DNA from: Nectonema munidae
Taxonomy: Eukaryota > Nematomorpha > Nectonematoida > Nectonematidae
Assembly: GCA_030549495.1 (NCBI GenBank)
Contig: JAUIRK010000008.1
Coordinates: forward strand, 1 to 64,000
Direction of reading: 5' to 3'
Length of the DNA stretch: 64,000 bases
Positions 33,407 through 45,715 of this stretch are shown piece by piece (the first letter of the stretch is position 1; the number at the start of each line of letters is the position of its first letter). Under the pieces are notes generated by a model. That model was not told the origin of the DNA and searched no databases. It saw nothing but the letters and a program-made list of their open reading frames with translations. The position numbers were made by a program, and so were the translations under genes.

Positions 33407-34180
33407 TGATTGAATATTGGCTTGAGTTGAAAACAATATAAGAAAGCAAACGCAGATAGAAATGAAAAATGTAAACTGAGATGGATTGTTTTGAAATATG
33501 GATAAAAAACAACTGGTAGATAAATATTGAATTATATACATTCTAATCATATTATATACCATGCTTCAAGCATAAAATATAAAGAGAATCGTATGATTGT
33601 TTATCATTTGTAAAGGTATGGTAAATATTCACATGAGAAACTCATGATTGAGCGTGGTTAGATGGTGTCGTATTTTCATAGATAAATGAACTATGAGCAG
33701 CTTGGCAGAATAGATATAAATAAAACTTTTCGTTGAGAGAGAGGAATACCTAATTTTCTCTCATTGTCGGACATGAAAATCATTTTTTCTCAAAATATGA
33801 AGAAAAAAAACCCAATTTTTATGATGATAAAAGGGCAAGATTTAGTTATCCAACGTACTTGATAAGTTTAGTCCTTATCCAGTTTCTTAGTTAACTTAAA
33901 AAAATAGGAAAGCTGAATTTGAATTAAGTTTTATAAAGGATTTTGAGTACCTTTTACCAAATACGTGCATTTCGATTTATGGAATCATTTAAAATATAGA
34001 TGACGTTAAATCAAAATTTTTAAAAGTAGAGAAAGTTTGTAAATATAAGTTTTCTAATGAATTTAGATTCTCTATATCACATAAAAATTAATATTAAGTC
34101 AAGTTGAATTTCATTTAATAATAACAAAACAATCTATTTCATTGTTTACAATTTTTCGAATTTACTTTATTCAATTTTTA
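33407..34180. other. AT-rich DNA, no gene seen
   Basis: No coding frame or defined repeat was recognised. Confidence 0.35.
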
Positions 34181-35160
34181 TTACATTTTTCGGCATTCAA
34201 AAGTACATTTTTGCAAATAGCCGAAAAGTGTACTTGTATTGAAGAAGATGATTGGTCTTGTTGATGGAGTTATCAAAAGAAGGATACGAAAGCTTATGAG
34301 TGATAAGTTTATCATCTGCATATAATAAGAATTTTGCAGCGGAATAAAAAGTAATAACACGGGCCCAAGTATAAAACCTTGTGGGATGCCAATGTTAACC
34401 GAAATAGTGAGTGAGTAATAGCGAGGGAAAAACAAAAGTGGGGCGAGAGCAAATGAATGAAGATAACCACTTTAGGAAGTTTCCAAGAAAATCATATCGG
34501 TGTAGCGTTACACAATGATTAAGACAATAAAAAGTTTTCTTGAAATTAAAAAAAAAGTACTGTTTTTTCTAGTAATTCAGAAACACGCTACAAAAAGAAA
34601 AATATAGCGTTTTATTAAAGCTACCACTTAAAAATCTCATTTGAGAAGATGATAACAAATTGTGTTTGTTTTTAAGGTAAGAAATGTATCCAATATTATT
34701 TTGTCAAAAATGTTGGCAAAACTGGAAATAATTAAAATAGTTCTTTTATGAATAGTTATTGAAAAGAGTCGGTTTTATCAATTCTTTTTGTATAGGTTTG
34801 GAAACTGGGTTGAGTTTACGTAATTTTAAAATCTTTCAAAAAGTTACATATTTAATTGAAGTATTGAAAATATGCCAGAGAGGTTCAATTACATAAAAAA
34901 TGCTCCAGGAAATGATATTCATATTGATTTCATCTGGACCTTGATTATGGTTTCTAAATAAACAGGTAGTATGGATAATCAAGACATCATAAGGAATCCA
35001 ACGAGAAATGAATTCAGATTTATTAAACGGTATATACAGAGTGGTCTATAGATTAAAAGGGATACTATCCGACATCAGAGGATCATTTGGCGAAAAAAAC
35101 TGTCACAAAGTTAATCAGGAAATTTTGTTCCTGATTAATTTATAAAATTTAAGAAAAGCG
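34181..35160 (-). pseudogene. LINE reverse-transcriptase relic
   Basis: On the minus strand, pieces of a non-LTR reverse transcriptase appear in order: GPDEINMNIISW, a decayed middle part, and then NIGIPQGFILGPVL (the GxPQGSxLGPxL motif) with a YADD-like segment reading AKFLLYADDKL in the next frame. Many stops and frame changes separate them. It is an old, 5'-truncated copy, probably Jockey/CR1-like. Confidence 0.65.
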
Positions 35161-35235
35161 CGATGAAAATTATTAAAATAAAAAGTTCTGACAATCTTAC
35201 TAAGTAACTGATTTAAAAACATTGAAATTAGCGAA

Positions 35236-35300
35236 ATATATTAACCCTATTAGTGCTGGGCTAAATTTGCCGCTCGGGGCGTAAAGTGACCCCCTATTTT
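35236..35300. other. Possible solo piggyBac-type end
   Basis: TTAACCCTATTAGTGCTGGG followed by GC-rich sequence resembles a piggyBac-type terminus (TTAA then CCCT). No inverted partner was found nearby. Confidence 0.25.
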
Positions 35301-35756
35301 TCTCAGATATTAACAAGTTTTTATAAATATTTTTAATGTTACATATATATTTCAACCATACTGAATTGAGTAGTGATGTCCATTTTTTAATCAAAATCAA
35401 TCAAACCTGTCAAAAAATTGATTTATATTTGACAGCTCATCTCAAAAAAGAACTTTTTATTTAATCTTTACATATCTAATAGCTTTATAATTATATAAAG
35501 TTTTTTTTACCCATTTTCAACTATGTAGAATGTAGTGATGTTAATTTTTTATAACAATCAATAAAACCTGTCCAAAAATTGATTTATATATGACAGCTTA
35601 TGTCAAAATTAAAATTTTTATTGAAATAGTTATAAAAAGTTTTTTACACGAATATACCTTTTTCAAGTATGCCCAATTTAGTGGTGATGCTCATTTTTTT
35701 TATGAAAATCAATTAAACGTGTCAAAAAATTGATTAAAATGTCAATCAATTTCAAA

Positions 35757-36240
35757 TATATAAACTTGAAAATAAATTCCATTTACAGTATTGCTAATTA
35801 TTATTTTCTTAATTCATATAAACCAACTTTAGGTGTTTAATTCACTCAAAATATTTCATTTGTCAGTAAATTATGTATATCGATAGGACCTCCATCTTTT
35901 TGGCTACAAATTCGTTATCGACTTGTAGTCTCTACGTCATATTATAATTTACAGTATGTAATTTTGCTATTTTATTCCATCATGATGCTTCCTTGGTAGC
36001 TCTTTTTTCATTAGAAATTTATATTCTTCAAAAAAATTTTATGATGATAAAATTACTTTTTTCCTCTCTCAAAGCATTTTCATTAAAGAATCTTCTTGAT
36101 GATCTTAGGCTTATATATCAGTAACGTAAATTTTATTATCAGCTGATATGATATGAAGAAGAGATATTAAGCCGGAATATTTGTCAACCAATCCCAGTTC
36201 AAAGTTTTTTTTCTAGTGAAATCATTCGTGATGTTCATCG
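35757..36240. repeat. Dispersed repeat, copy 2
   Basis: Direct-orientation counterpart of 6321-6790, sharing AACCAACTTTAGGTGTTTAA, TAATTTACAGTATGTAATTT and GGTAGCTCTTTTTTCATTAG. About 60 bp around 36080-36160 are extra in this copy. It is an old interspersed family of unknown type. Confidence 0.7.
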
Positions 36241-36419
36241 TTTCAAAAAGATTTTTGGCGACAAAAATTAAATCAAATAAGAAATGTTAAATTTTGTATT
36301 AAAAACAACGTAGAGAAACAAAATTTTAATGAGTATTTATTGAAAATGACTTACATATTCAAGTATAGTGTAAATTTGCAACACTTTGACTGATCATGCT
36401 TCCACTTAATTTGAACAAA

Positions 36420-36640
36420 ATAGCTTGATTTAATCGTTGTATGCTATACCCGGTAATGACAACTCGGCAAAAAGATAGATGAACGCAGACCGTAATCCTT
36501 TTGATAATGAAGTGGTTTTAGCGATGCCCCAATTACACCTTGAATGTATATCAACAATGCACGAGCAAAGATTTATGCCCATCGAACTTTCATCAATAAT
36601 AATAAATACCAATGGTAAACGCGCATGAAGATTTAGCGTG
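36420..36640 (-). pseudogene. Possible Helitron/PIF1-type helicase fragment
   Basis: The minus-strand frame contains LHARLPLVFIIIDESSMGIN. IIIDExSM is the Walker B segment typical of PIF1-like helicases, which form the C-terminal part of Helitron proteins. It is followed by GLRSAFIYLFAELSLPGIAY, loosely like the FGG...LFGDFxQLPPV region. No Walker A or Rep part was found, so it is a small relic; the call rests on one strong motif. Confidence 0.45.
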
Positions 36641-36660
36641 TTTTAAAAATCAATGCCTTC

Positions 36661-37206
36661 ATAAGAATGTAAATTTATCTATGTTGGTAATAATCATGGA
36701 TACGATGAGTCAACAGAAAGCGGGTAGAGATGACTGATGCGTCGCATAAAAATAATAAATGCCAAAATATTTTAACCTAATGAGCTTTTTTTGAAACCAG
36801 AAAATTTGCCTATGCGACCGTAACTTGCAATGTTCTCAGAATAATAGTCCTACTACTTTAGCTTATAAACTGAATGTTTCATCCTTAAAAATACAATATG
36901 GCTGCGATCAATTTTGTAATTCAAGTTTCATAAAGCATAGTAATATCTTCACTCGGAGCTGCATGTTGTTCTGAGGAATAAAATATCGGTAAAATTTATT
37001 TCAATCATCGGAAATATCATAGTTCAACAATTAACCGTATTTTTCGGTCATAAGACACCACTATTTTTTGTTTAAAATTACAAGAAAATATATTGTAGAA
37101 TTGTTGTTGAAAATAATTTAACTTGGCACAAAAATTATTCTTTGAACTCAAACATTAAATAAATCCTTTAAAATTAAGCAAAATAATTTTTTAAAAATTA
37201 TCAAAA
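36661..37206. other. Noncoding DNA, nothing identified
   Basis: AT-rich; no gene or repeat recognised. Confidence 0.3.
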
Positions 37207-37208
37207 TA

Positions 37209-37245
37209 TTGGGTTGTTCGAAAAGTTCGTGCCGATTTTTAGCAT
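37209..37245 (+). mobile_element. Solo mariner end
   Basis: TTGGGTTGTTCGAAAAGTTC followed by GTGCCGATTTTT, preceded by TA, matches the usual start of mariner (irritans-like) elements. No opposite end or transposase was found, so only the tip of a copy remains. Confidence 0.6.
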
Positions 37246-38172
37246 GATAGTTCATGCTTCGACACACGTAGGAGCCTGTCGGATTATCAACAAATATTAT
37301 ATTTAAATTTTAAAGGCATTTAATTATCTTTTCATATTTTTTAAAAATCAAAAGAAAGATTTTGTAACAAAATGGTTCATATGGTTGCTACTATTTCCCC
37401 ATAAACGCGCAATAGCTGTTACATTAGAGTCTTATACAAATAATAAAATGTTAGACAGCTACTTCAAATACGTATGCATCGCCATGTTCAAAACTTGTAA
37501 CTATTGTTTTTTTTTAGAAAATTCACGGCATAGTTGCGATAATGGTGCGTAGTAATAAAAAAAATAGCCATTTTTAGCCATCAATAGTGGAAATAGGCAC
37601 TTTTAAAAATACAGTTGCGATAAGTACAAGGTAAAAATATCATGAGCAATGGACCGAGAGTTAATACTACGCCTACGCTATTATTGCAACTATGCGGTGA
37701 AGTTTATAGAGAAAAAACAATACTTACAAGTTTGGAACATGACGAGGCATACGTATTTGAAGTAGCTGTCTAACATTTTATTATTTGTATACGACTCTAA
37801 TGTAACAGCTATTGCGTGTTTGCGGCAGGGGCGGATTAACCTAGTGGCTGAAGTGGCTTATGCCACGGGCCCCGCATTTTGAGGGGCCCGCAAGCAGCTT
37901 TGATTTTTAATAAAGCATATAGCAATTATATTGAATATATAATACATAATATTGATTTAAATATAACATAAAGATAATAAAGAAGAGAAGTTTGATTGAT
38001 TGTTCAAAAATTGTCAAAGAGCTTCAAAATAGAATGACGTAATTTTTGTCTTTTCATTTTCTTCTCTCTTCAAGTTTATTCCTGCCTGACATTATCTTTT
38101 TAACATTATCTTTATCTGTGATTTGCAACGTTTGAATTTTGTAAGTGTTTCTTTGTTTGTTTATACAAGGCG

Positions 38173-39181
38173 CATGGACGTCCGCAAAAAAATGTAGGGA
38201 GGGGCAAACTTTTTTTTTCAAATATAAAAATAATGTAATAATTTGTGAAACAAATAATGTGATTTTTATTCAAAAACATGCATTTTTCATACTATGATAA
38301 TAATACATGCTTCCAGGCAAGGGTATGTCCAGAAAATTTATTTGAAGAGGGGGGCAAAGATTAAATTTAAAAATTTTTAATATTTTCCGATATCTTTATA
38401 TTTAGTTTACCCTGAAAAGTAAGTAATTTTTTACTTTTTTTAACTTGTTTAGTTTTTTGAAAATCTAAATTTTTTGAATATGGTTTCACTATCAAAATAA
38501 ATTTGTTTATAAACCGTTCCAAGATTTGCGCTCTTATCAAACTCGGTTGTGTATGGTGACACAATACGTGAATATTTTACACAATTTAGATATAGTGGGA
38601 TGTATTAAGTCTTATTGCTATGGTATGATAAGTTTGAAAAAAGTCCATGTGTGTATCGTCAACGATATATAGAAATAGAATTATATATTTTTGTTTACAT
38701 TATTGATCGTGTGTTAGCTCATCATTATCAAAAAAAAAATAAAACAGAATGTATGATGTGCTTATAGAAAATAAACAAGTTGAAAAAAAGAAAATAAGAC
38801 AAAAAATAAAAGTGGAAATGTAGATAAATGATTAATTTCTTTCTATAATCTATATTGATTGACATGCAATTTTGAAAAGGTTATGCTAAAATAGGCCTTA
38901 CAAGCATGAAGAAAAAAAGAATTTTTGGAAGAATGAGGGGCAAACTTTTTTAGGGGGCTTTGCCCTTCTCGTCCTTCTGGGTTTACGGCCCTGCTCCAAG
39001 ATATCTATATAAAATGTATTAATTAGATCATATTTTTTTTGTTTATTTTCTTGATACTAATGCATCTTATGCATTTAGATATTTGATTATATTTGATACA
39101 TTTTATACATTCGAAAATTTTTTACATTTTTCCAGAGGAAGGCAAATGCCTATTTTGCTACCCTCTTTGCGGACGCCTGTG
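38173..39181. mobile_element. hAT-type MITE nested in the hAT element
   Basis: Ends CATGGACGTCCGCAAA and, in reverse, CACAGGCGTCCGCAAA match at 13 of 16 positions. The proposed 8-bp flanks ACAAGGCG and ACTAAGCT agree at 5 positions. It contains a further insertion (38317-38992) and no gene. Confidence 0.5.
38317..38992. mobile_element. Innermost nested hAT-like MITE
   Basis: The left side starts near GCAAGGGTATGTCCAGAAAA. The right side in reverse reads AGGGCCGTAAACCCAGAAGG. Flanking 8-mers GCTTCCAG and GCTCCAAG agree at 6 positions. GGGGGCAAAG and GGGGGCTTTGCCC motifs lie inside the ends. It is noncoding and degenerate. Confidence 0.45.
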
Positions 39182-39399
39182 ACTAAGCTACTAATTTTTT
39201 TATTGCAAAAAAAAATGATGCTATTTTTTGTTTAAACGTTTTAGATAAATAAAAAGATGAGTTTTACAAGTGGTGTATTTCGTGAAAGGGGCAAAAATCG
39301 TAATTATCTCTCTGGAGCTGCAAAAAGAAAAATGAAATAAAGACGCGAAGCACGAGAAAGTGAAGTTTTGAGCAAAGTTCCAAAATATCAAATATCTTT

Positions 39400-41125
39400 T
39401 TGCCAAAGTCTGAAAATGTCGATGTAGTTGAGCTCAGCCTTAAGTCCACTATTACAGATTCACAATTACCAGCACAACATGACAAAGATGCCACATGCCA
39501 CTCCACTGATAATAATAATAATGCCACAACTACAAATGAGAATCCGACAATAGTGCTAGAAGAACCCATGATAGCTAATGAATTTTTAGAATCAAATAGT
39601 ACGTTCGATTCTACCGATCCATATTCATGTGACTTAGGGTTGTGGCCAGATTCTATTTCAGAAAGTATAAGAGAATTTTGGGCGGCAAAAGGAAAAAAAT
39701 AGTGAGTGTAGAAATATAGAAGCGGATTTCAGGGAATCATCTATTAAATATCAAGGAGAAAATTATAAAAGACAATGCAACAAAAGTTTGTTCACATACA
39801 CGCATGATCTCACAAAACAGAAACATTCTCGAACTTGGCTCTGCTACTCCCCATCAAAGCGTGCATTGTTCTGTTTTGCGTGTAAATTGATGACCGACAG
39901 CACAAATTTTGGAAAACAAGGCTACACAAATTGGAAACACGCGTCTTATTGTGCTTTTGGTTTTTTTAGTTTTCTTCAACAGTTATACTCATTTTTCGCT
40001 GCTTCGACGCATCGTTGGAAAATTCTGACTAATCAACTTTCTAGCAAAGCATTGCCTACGGTAAAGCGAATGTCTGATACTCGATGGTCGGCACGCGCAG
40101 ATGCTGCAAAAGCTCTGTTTATAGGCTACAACGAAATTAACGCTGTTCTAGAGGAAATTGCTGATAATGGTGAAGAGAAAGCTGATAACCGGAATGAAGC
40201 CAGAGGACTAGCTACCTACATGAATCGGTTGGAATCTGGAATTCTTTCTATTTTCTGGCACCACATCCTACACCGCTTCCAAGCAAGCACCCAAGTTTTG
40301 GAATCAGCTGATCAAGACATTAATTCAGCTGTTCATATTTATGAATCGCTTATTGAGTATATTAACAAGCTTTGAGAAAGATTTGAAGAATTTGAAAAAC
40401 AAGGAAAAGTTATTAGTAAATGTGAACACTATCTGAGCGAAGTAAGAAGGGTGCGTACAAGAAATCGCCGTTATGATCAACCTGGATCAGAGCCGGAAAT
40501 GAAACAGACTCCAAACATGCTGAATTACAAAAACGTCTATGTGCATATACTACCGTAGCTATAAAGTTTGGATTTCTTCGAAACTTAAAGAGCTCTCGAC
40601 TGAAGAAATTATTGAAAAAGCCAAAGATGTTCAAAAAGCATATCCTAAAGATATTGATGCTAGTCTGTCTGATGAATTACTACAGTTTTCAGCTTTCCTC
40701 AATACAGGCTTTGCAAAAGAAACTCTAGAAGCTCCAAAAGTTTCAAATGCTTTTAATATTAGATCTTCAGATTCTAATAGAGTAAATGACAAAGAAAATT
40801 ATCATGATAGAGAAGTCAACGTGAATTCATTGGAATTACTCATGTACCAGCTTCTTGACAGAAAGAATCTTGAAACAGTATTTCCAAATACAATTATTTT
40901 GCTTCGTATATATCTAACCTTGATGATTTCTAACTGTTCAAGAGAACGGTCGTTCTCCAAACTTAAATCAAAAATCATTTGCGATCATGCATTAAACAAA
41001 AAAGACTAAATAACCTTGTTTTGCTTGGCGCCGAGAGTGATCTGTTGCCGCAAATTGATATGTCATGTGTAATCAACGAGTTTGCTTTGAAAAAATCGCG
41101 CAAGCATGTTTTTTCTAAGATTTGA
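39400..41125 (+). pseudogene. hAT transposase (ZMYM1-like), internally deleted
   Basis: In order: an N-terminal region ending DLGLWPDSISESIREFWAAK; a TTF-type zinc-finger part (HSRTWLCYSPSKRALFCFAC, KLMTD); a core piece RMSDTRWSARADAAKALFIG; and the C-terminal dimerisation part LRIYLTLMISNCSRERSFSK, LKSKI, continuing one frame later with LNNLVLLGAESDLL. Much of the catalytic centre between the zinc finger (about 39960) and RWSARAD is missing, as are short parts between the three open frames. A stop follows TNWKHA-like sequence in related proteins, so the copy is dead. Confidence 0.8.
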
Positions 41126-42424
41126 TGGCATCAAAAACAAAAATTCATTTTAATGAAACATAACTTATGATCGATTTATAGAAATAAAATTTTTGTTGTT
41201 TTTAAGTGACTTTTTTACTGTACCCTACTCAATATTTGAGTCAACAAATTGTATGCTGTATTATATATAAATATTACTGTCTGTTGTCTGTAAATAAAAG
41301 GGAAAATTGTAAACTAATTGAGTGAAAACCTGAATTTAAATTATAAATGCTAGAATTTTTGGAGGGCTAAAATTCATGGGCCCCCGCGCTGAAAAAAGCC
41401 ACAGGCCCTATTTATCTTTAATCCGGCCCTGGTTTGCGGGGACATAATAGCAACTTCTGGCAAATTTTTTATTATCACTAGCTTAATTTTATCAATTTAT
41501 TCATCTACCTCTACTCCTTTGTTTAATTATTTGTCACCCTCTAAAATGAAGCGGCAAGAAACATTTCTTAAGTTTTTCTCAATTCTTAAGGATTTCTGAT
41601 TCTCAGATGAAGTGTACAAATATAGAAGAAACCATGGTTGCCATTGAAGAAAGAAAAAAGGACAAAACTACTCAGCATTGGAGCAAAAATTACCGCCCTG
41701 ATAATTTTCAAGCTTCGTATGACATGGAATTTGCTGATTGGATTGCAATTAAAAGAGATGCAAATAATCAAGTATTGGAAGTGACATGTAACTGGTGCGG
41801 TAGTTTCAAGAAACAAGCAAACGCATCATCAAAATTTGTTTTGGGCTATAAAGATTCACTCAAAAAGAAACTTTTAAGATTCATGAAAGAAGTGTGTCCC
41901 ACAGAAACTGTGAACGATTATACAAGTCCCAGAAGAATCCAGAAGACATGCCACTGGCTAAGTGTATGTTGAAAATGGACATGGAAGAAATAGAAAACCT
42001 TTCATTGTCTATTGGAATAAGCCATACCGTGATTTTGAGAAGCAAATTGAACTATATCAGGAAATTGGGAATTCCAGTGAAAAAAAAATATGTTAACAGG
42101 AAATGTGCATAGAATTTATTCATAGCATCGCTTCTTCCACTCAAAAGAAACTGCTGATGGCTATATTACAGCTGTGAATTCCATCTCAAAACGACTGGGA
42201 ATAAACCTATTTGACAAGGGAAAAGTGATATGTCTTGCAACCAATGGAGCAAGAACAATGTTGGGCTGTCATGGTGGTGTTGCTCTTAAATTAACAAAAT
42301 ATATTCCCCATTTGGTTGTCATTCATTGTGTGGCTCATAGACTCCAACTGGCAGTCCTGGATTCATTGAAAGCTGTACGATTTATGCAACAAGTTGAGAC
42401 GGCTCTCAGAGGATTGTATCTATT

Positions 42425-44602
42425 CACAAGGCAACAAAAATTTTTTGCCAAAACTTTTTTTACATAATTAAAATATATTAACCTCACTGATTATGAAAAT
42501 AAAATTTGTTTTTACTAATTGGCTTTAATTTTCAAATTTTTTAAATTTTTACTTAATGACATCTATTTTTCAAATTAAAAAATTTTTTGTATTCATTATA
42601 AAAAAATTACTTAAAAAAATACTTCGACTTTCTTTTTTTCTGTTAAATTCTTTTGATTCTTCGCGCTGTAAGCCCCAACAATAATCCGCCATCATGTTTT
42701 CGTCCCACCTACCTTGATATCTTTCTTCCATTGTCTTTATTTCTTGATGAAATCTTTCCCCTTGCTCTTCGCCCATTTGCCCAAGATTTTCAGGGAATTT
42801 ATCCAAGTGGCTGTGGCTATGTAAGTAGTGCATTTTTACACTCATATTTGCGCCAAACGTTTTGAAATTTACCAACATTTTTTCTACAAGCTCTGGATAA
42901 TTTTCAGCTTTATTGTTTCCAAGGAAGTCGTTGATGACTTCAACATAGCTTTGCCAAGTATTTGATTCAATTTTGCTCATAGATATCACAAATTTATCAT
43001 TTTTAACTAGCTTTCTGATTTGGGGACCGTCAAAGATTCCGGCCATCAACTTTTCTAAGCTAACACAACGGTTTGAGTTAATTATGTGCTTAAAGCAACC
43101 TCCTTGTTTGTCGAATGATCTTACAAACGGCTTCATCAAACCCAATTTAATATGGAGAGGAGGCAAAATAATCTTTTTCTTTTCAACAAGTGGCTCCTTT
43201 ATAATGTTTTTGCTTCGCACAATTGAATTTTCGCTCAGAGGCCGTTCTTTTTGTGTCCAGTGCGTGTTCTTATCTCTACTATCCCAAAGACAGTAAAAAC
43301 AGGGAAACTTTGTGTATCCAGATTGTTGTCCCAACAAAAAGTTAACAATTTTGAAGTCAACACATAGTGACCACTTATGATGTTCGTAATTAATACGATT
43401 TAACAAAAACTGTACATTTTCACAATCTTCTTTCAGTGTTGTTGAATAGCCAATTGGAATCGAAGGAAATGTATTCAAGTTGTGTTATAATAAAATGCAT
43501 TTCAAACTTTTGAGAGAGCCATCAATAAACAATCTCCATTCATCAGGTTTGTATGTGGTGTTGAATGCAAATAGAAGACCTTTGACATCATTACAATAAA
43601 CTAACATTTCATTCTTTGTAAAAAATTTCAACATTGAATGCTGTGAACGCCTTGTTCTGTAGAAAGTTATTTTGGTGTTTTTTGTTAAACACTTTTTTTC
43701 TTTTAAGCGAGAGGGCTTTTCCCACTTCCGACTTTTCTTTACTCAGATCAAGATCTCTAATGAGGTCGCTGAGGTCTTCTTGATTAAACTTATTGTAACT
43801 GTTGCTTTCACTTTCTAAATGATCTTCGCTTGGACTTGCTTCGCGTGAAATTTCCTCTTCTATTTCTTCTTCATCTTGTGAATTAAAATTTTCAGGAACT
43901 TTTGGAACTGGAATTCCAATACCACGTGGAATGGGTTGTCTGGCAGACTCCAAGTCAGGATAAACTAATTTTCTCTTTTAAAACTTATTTAATCCTTTGA
44001 TGTCGATCCAGCAAAAATAACAATCATTATGATGCTTTTTTGGCTCCCTCCATATCATTGGAATACCAAAATTCAACTTTTTCTTCTTTCCCTTACTCCA
44101 TTGTCTCAATTGTTCAACACAAGACTTGCATGTTTTGTGCGGTGCCCAACACTCATCTTGATCACCAAGTTTAACTTCAAAATATGCAAAATAAACTCTT
44201 TTAACAAAAGGTGATATATTTTTCCTTTGACTAGGCAAAGTATAACGCCCACAAATATAACAAAAAATATTAGAAGGATTTTTACAAAATTTTCTAGACA
44301 ACTTCATTAAATTTTTGAATTAAAAAATCTGTAAAATTGTCTAAATTTTAACATAAAAATAAATATGATTATTTAAAGCTTACTTTTTAGAAATAAAATG
44401 ATTTGAGAACGACTTACAAGCAATTTTGATATTAGAAGTTTTACTTTTAAAAAATTTTATGCAGTTTTCCAAAAAAGACGATTGCTGTTGAATTAGAGCG
44501 AATTAAATTAAATAAAATATATTTTTAAAGTAAAAAAATATAAAATAAAAATTATTTGTTGAAAAAATTCTAGCAACTTAAAAAAATTTTTTTTTTTTGA
44601 TA
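42425..44602 (-). mobile_element. CACTG-type transposon, copy 2, inserted in the hAT gene
   Basis: This 2.18-kb segment cuts the hAT frame exactly between LRGLYLF and YHSSPKR. Its ends are degraded: the left starts CACAAGGCAACAAAAATTTT, comparable with CACTGGTCAACA of copy 1. Both sides share CAACAAA, AATTTTT and TTTTTTTAC, and inner TTGGCTTTAATT versus TTCGCTCTAATT, which also match copy 1's inner TIR. The gene inside is on the minus strand. It is more A+T-rich than copy 1, so it is older or of another subfamily. Confidence 0.7.
42570..44307 (-). pseudogene. CxxC-rich transposase-like gene, copy 2
   Basis: Same protein family as 31337-33108, with shared parts in order: IFCYICGRYTLPSQRKNISP, WAPHKTCKSCVEQLRQWSKG, HNDCYFC, DLSDLIRDLDLSKEKSEV, CVDFKIVNFLLGQQSGYTKF, PCFYCLWDSRDKNTHW, PPLHIKLGLMKPFV, GIFDGPQIRKLV, EEQGERFHQEIKTMEERYQG and MMADYCW. 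Frame breaks occur near 43978, 43700, 43609 and 43480. The 3' half (43478-42570) is open for 302 codons and keeps the C-terminal part that is broken in copy 1. Conservation of the Asp, Cys and His positions between diverged copies supports their functional role. Confidence 0.8.
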
Positions 44603-45715
44603 TATCATTCTTCACCAAAGCGCTCATCCCAGCTAATAGAAGTTGCAAGCACTGGTCTTTCAGTTGCAGAACAACTCTAATGTGGGAACTTCTGATGCTC
44701 AAAAAGCAAAAGGACTGCTGAAAGCCATTTGTAATTTTAGGTTTTTAAAGTACTGTCATTTTCTTTATGACTTTCTGACAGTCCTACGCCCACTTTCTGC
44801 TACATTTCAAAGAGAAACCCTGATGTCAGAAATCAAACCATCAGTGAACCCATCTATTTCTCTTTTAAACAATCTGGAACATAACCCAGGAGAGATTGAA
44901 AGTCTTTTTTTGTCTGAAGTGTCTCCCACTGATGTCTTCAGAGAAGTCCAGTTAAAAAGAGTAGAAGCAGGGGAAACAAGCTAACAAAAGGATACAAGAA
45001 TCATCCTCTCAGATGGGAAAGCTTATCTGACAGAGCGATTCAAGACCCTGGATGCAACAGTAGAACAGAATGTATCCATATTTGATACAATGGGATGGCC
45101 AGAGGAGAAGAAATTGTCAAATTTTGGGGATGCGAGCAACTTGTGCAGCATTTCAGGGAGACCAACTGCTTCTTTTGCAAAGGAATTGCTGCTTGCTGAG
45201 TGGTTTAGATTAGTCCTTCCCTCACATTTGCAAACAGGCTATGCTACGCCCTGAAAGATTCCCAGTGTTATCCAAACTGATGCCATTTTTTGGTTTTACT
45301 AAGTTCATATGCTAGTTGCAAAAGGGGGTTCAGTAGAACGAACTGCATCAAAAAGACCTCAGATCAAGACTGACAACAGCCAACCTTGATTCCCTCATGC
45401 TTGTTGGCCTCAGTGGTGCTTCCGTAAGGACTTTGATCCAAATAAAAGTATTAGATTATGGCATTCATCACGTGGGCAGAAACTTGTACATAAGTGAATT
45501 AAAATCACCTGCACTATTTTTCTATGTAAACAATGTTTAATAAACAAATTAGGTAAGAAATAAATTGCATATTTAATTTCTAAAGTAATTGCATTTTAAT
45601 TATTTTAATAGATTTGGCGTATGAATGATGTATTACAAAGTTTATATGTACATGCTACCAAAAATTTTTATGTGCTACTAAACTTAACAATAATTTTTGC
45701 ACCCCTGCGTTAGTG

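Larger units (their letters stand above)
37826..41431 (+). mobile_element. hAT element with perfect 8-bp duplication
   Basis: Ends read CAGGGGCGGATTAACCTAGT and, in reverse, CAGGGCCGGATTAAAGATAA. The 8-bp target duplication GTTTGCGG is exact at 37818-37825 and 41432-41439. GGGCCCC motifs lie close to both ends. The element is 3606 bp and holds a decayed ZMYM1-like transposase (39400-41125) plus two nested smaller insertions (38173-39181). Confidence 0.9.
37384..41454. mobile_element. Palindromic MITE (about 457 bp) split by a hAT element
   Basis: The left arm (37384-37553) starts GTTGCTACTATTTCCCCATA. The right arm, in reverse from 41454, starts GTTGCTATTATGTCCCCGCA. The arms match over about 165 bp, including AATAGCTGTTACATTAGAGT and ATTTGAAGTAGCTGTC-type phrases in reverse. 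The hAT element at 37826-41431 lies within the right arm near its tip. Without it the MITE is about 457 bp. No clear target duplication was found for the MITE itself. Confidence 0.75.
41546..45707 (+). mobile_element. Second hAT relic (KIAA1586/ZMYM-like), split by another element
   Basis: Coding starts MKRQETFLKFFSILKD at 41546. It runs through THWSKNYRPDNFQASYDMEF-type sequence, WCGSFKK, and VIHCVAHRLQLAVLDSLKAV then LRGLYLF (42424). It is interrupted for 2.2 kb and resumes YHSSPKRSSQLIEVAS at 44603, continuing with LLNNLEHN and, near the end, RTASKRPQIKTD...TANLDSLML. The right end in reverse reads CAGGGGTGCAAAAATTATTG, ending at 45707; the left end was not found. Several frame changes and stops break the frame. 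Confidence 0.75.
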
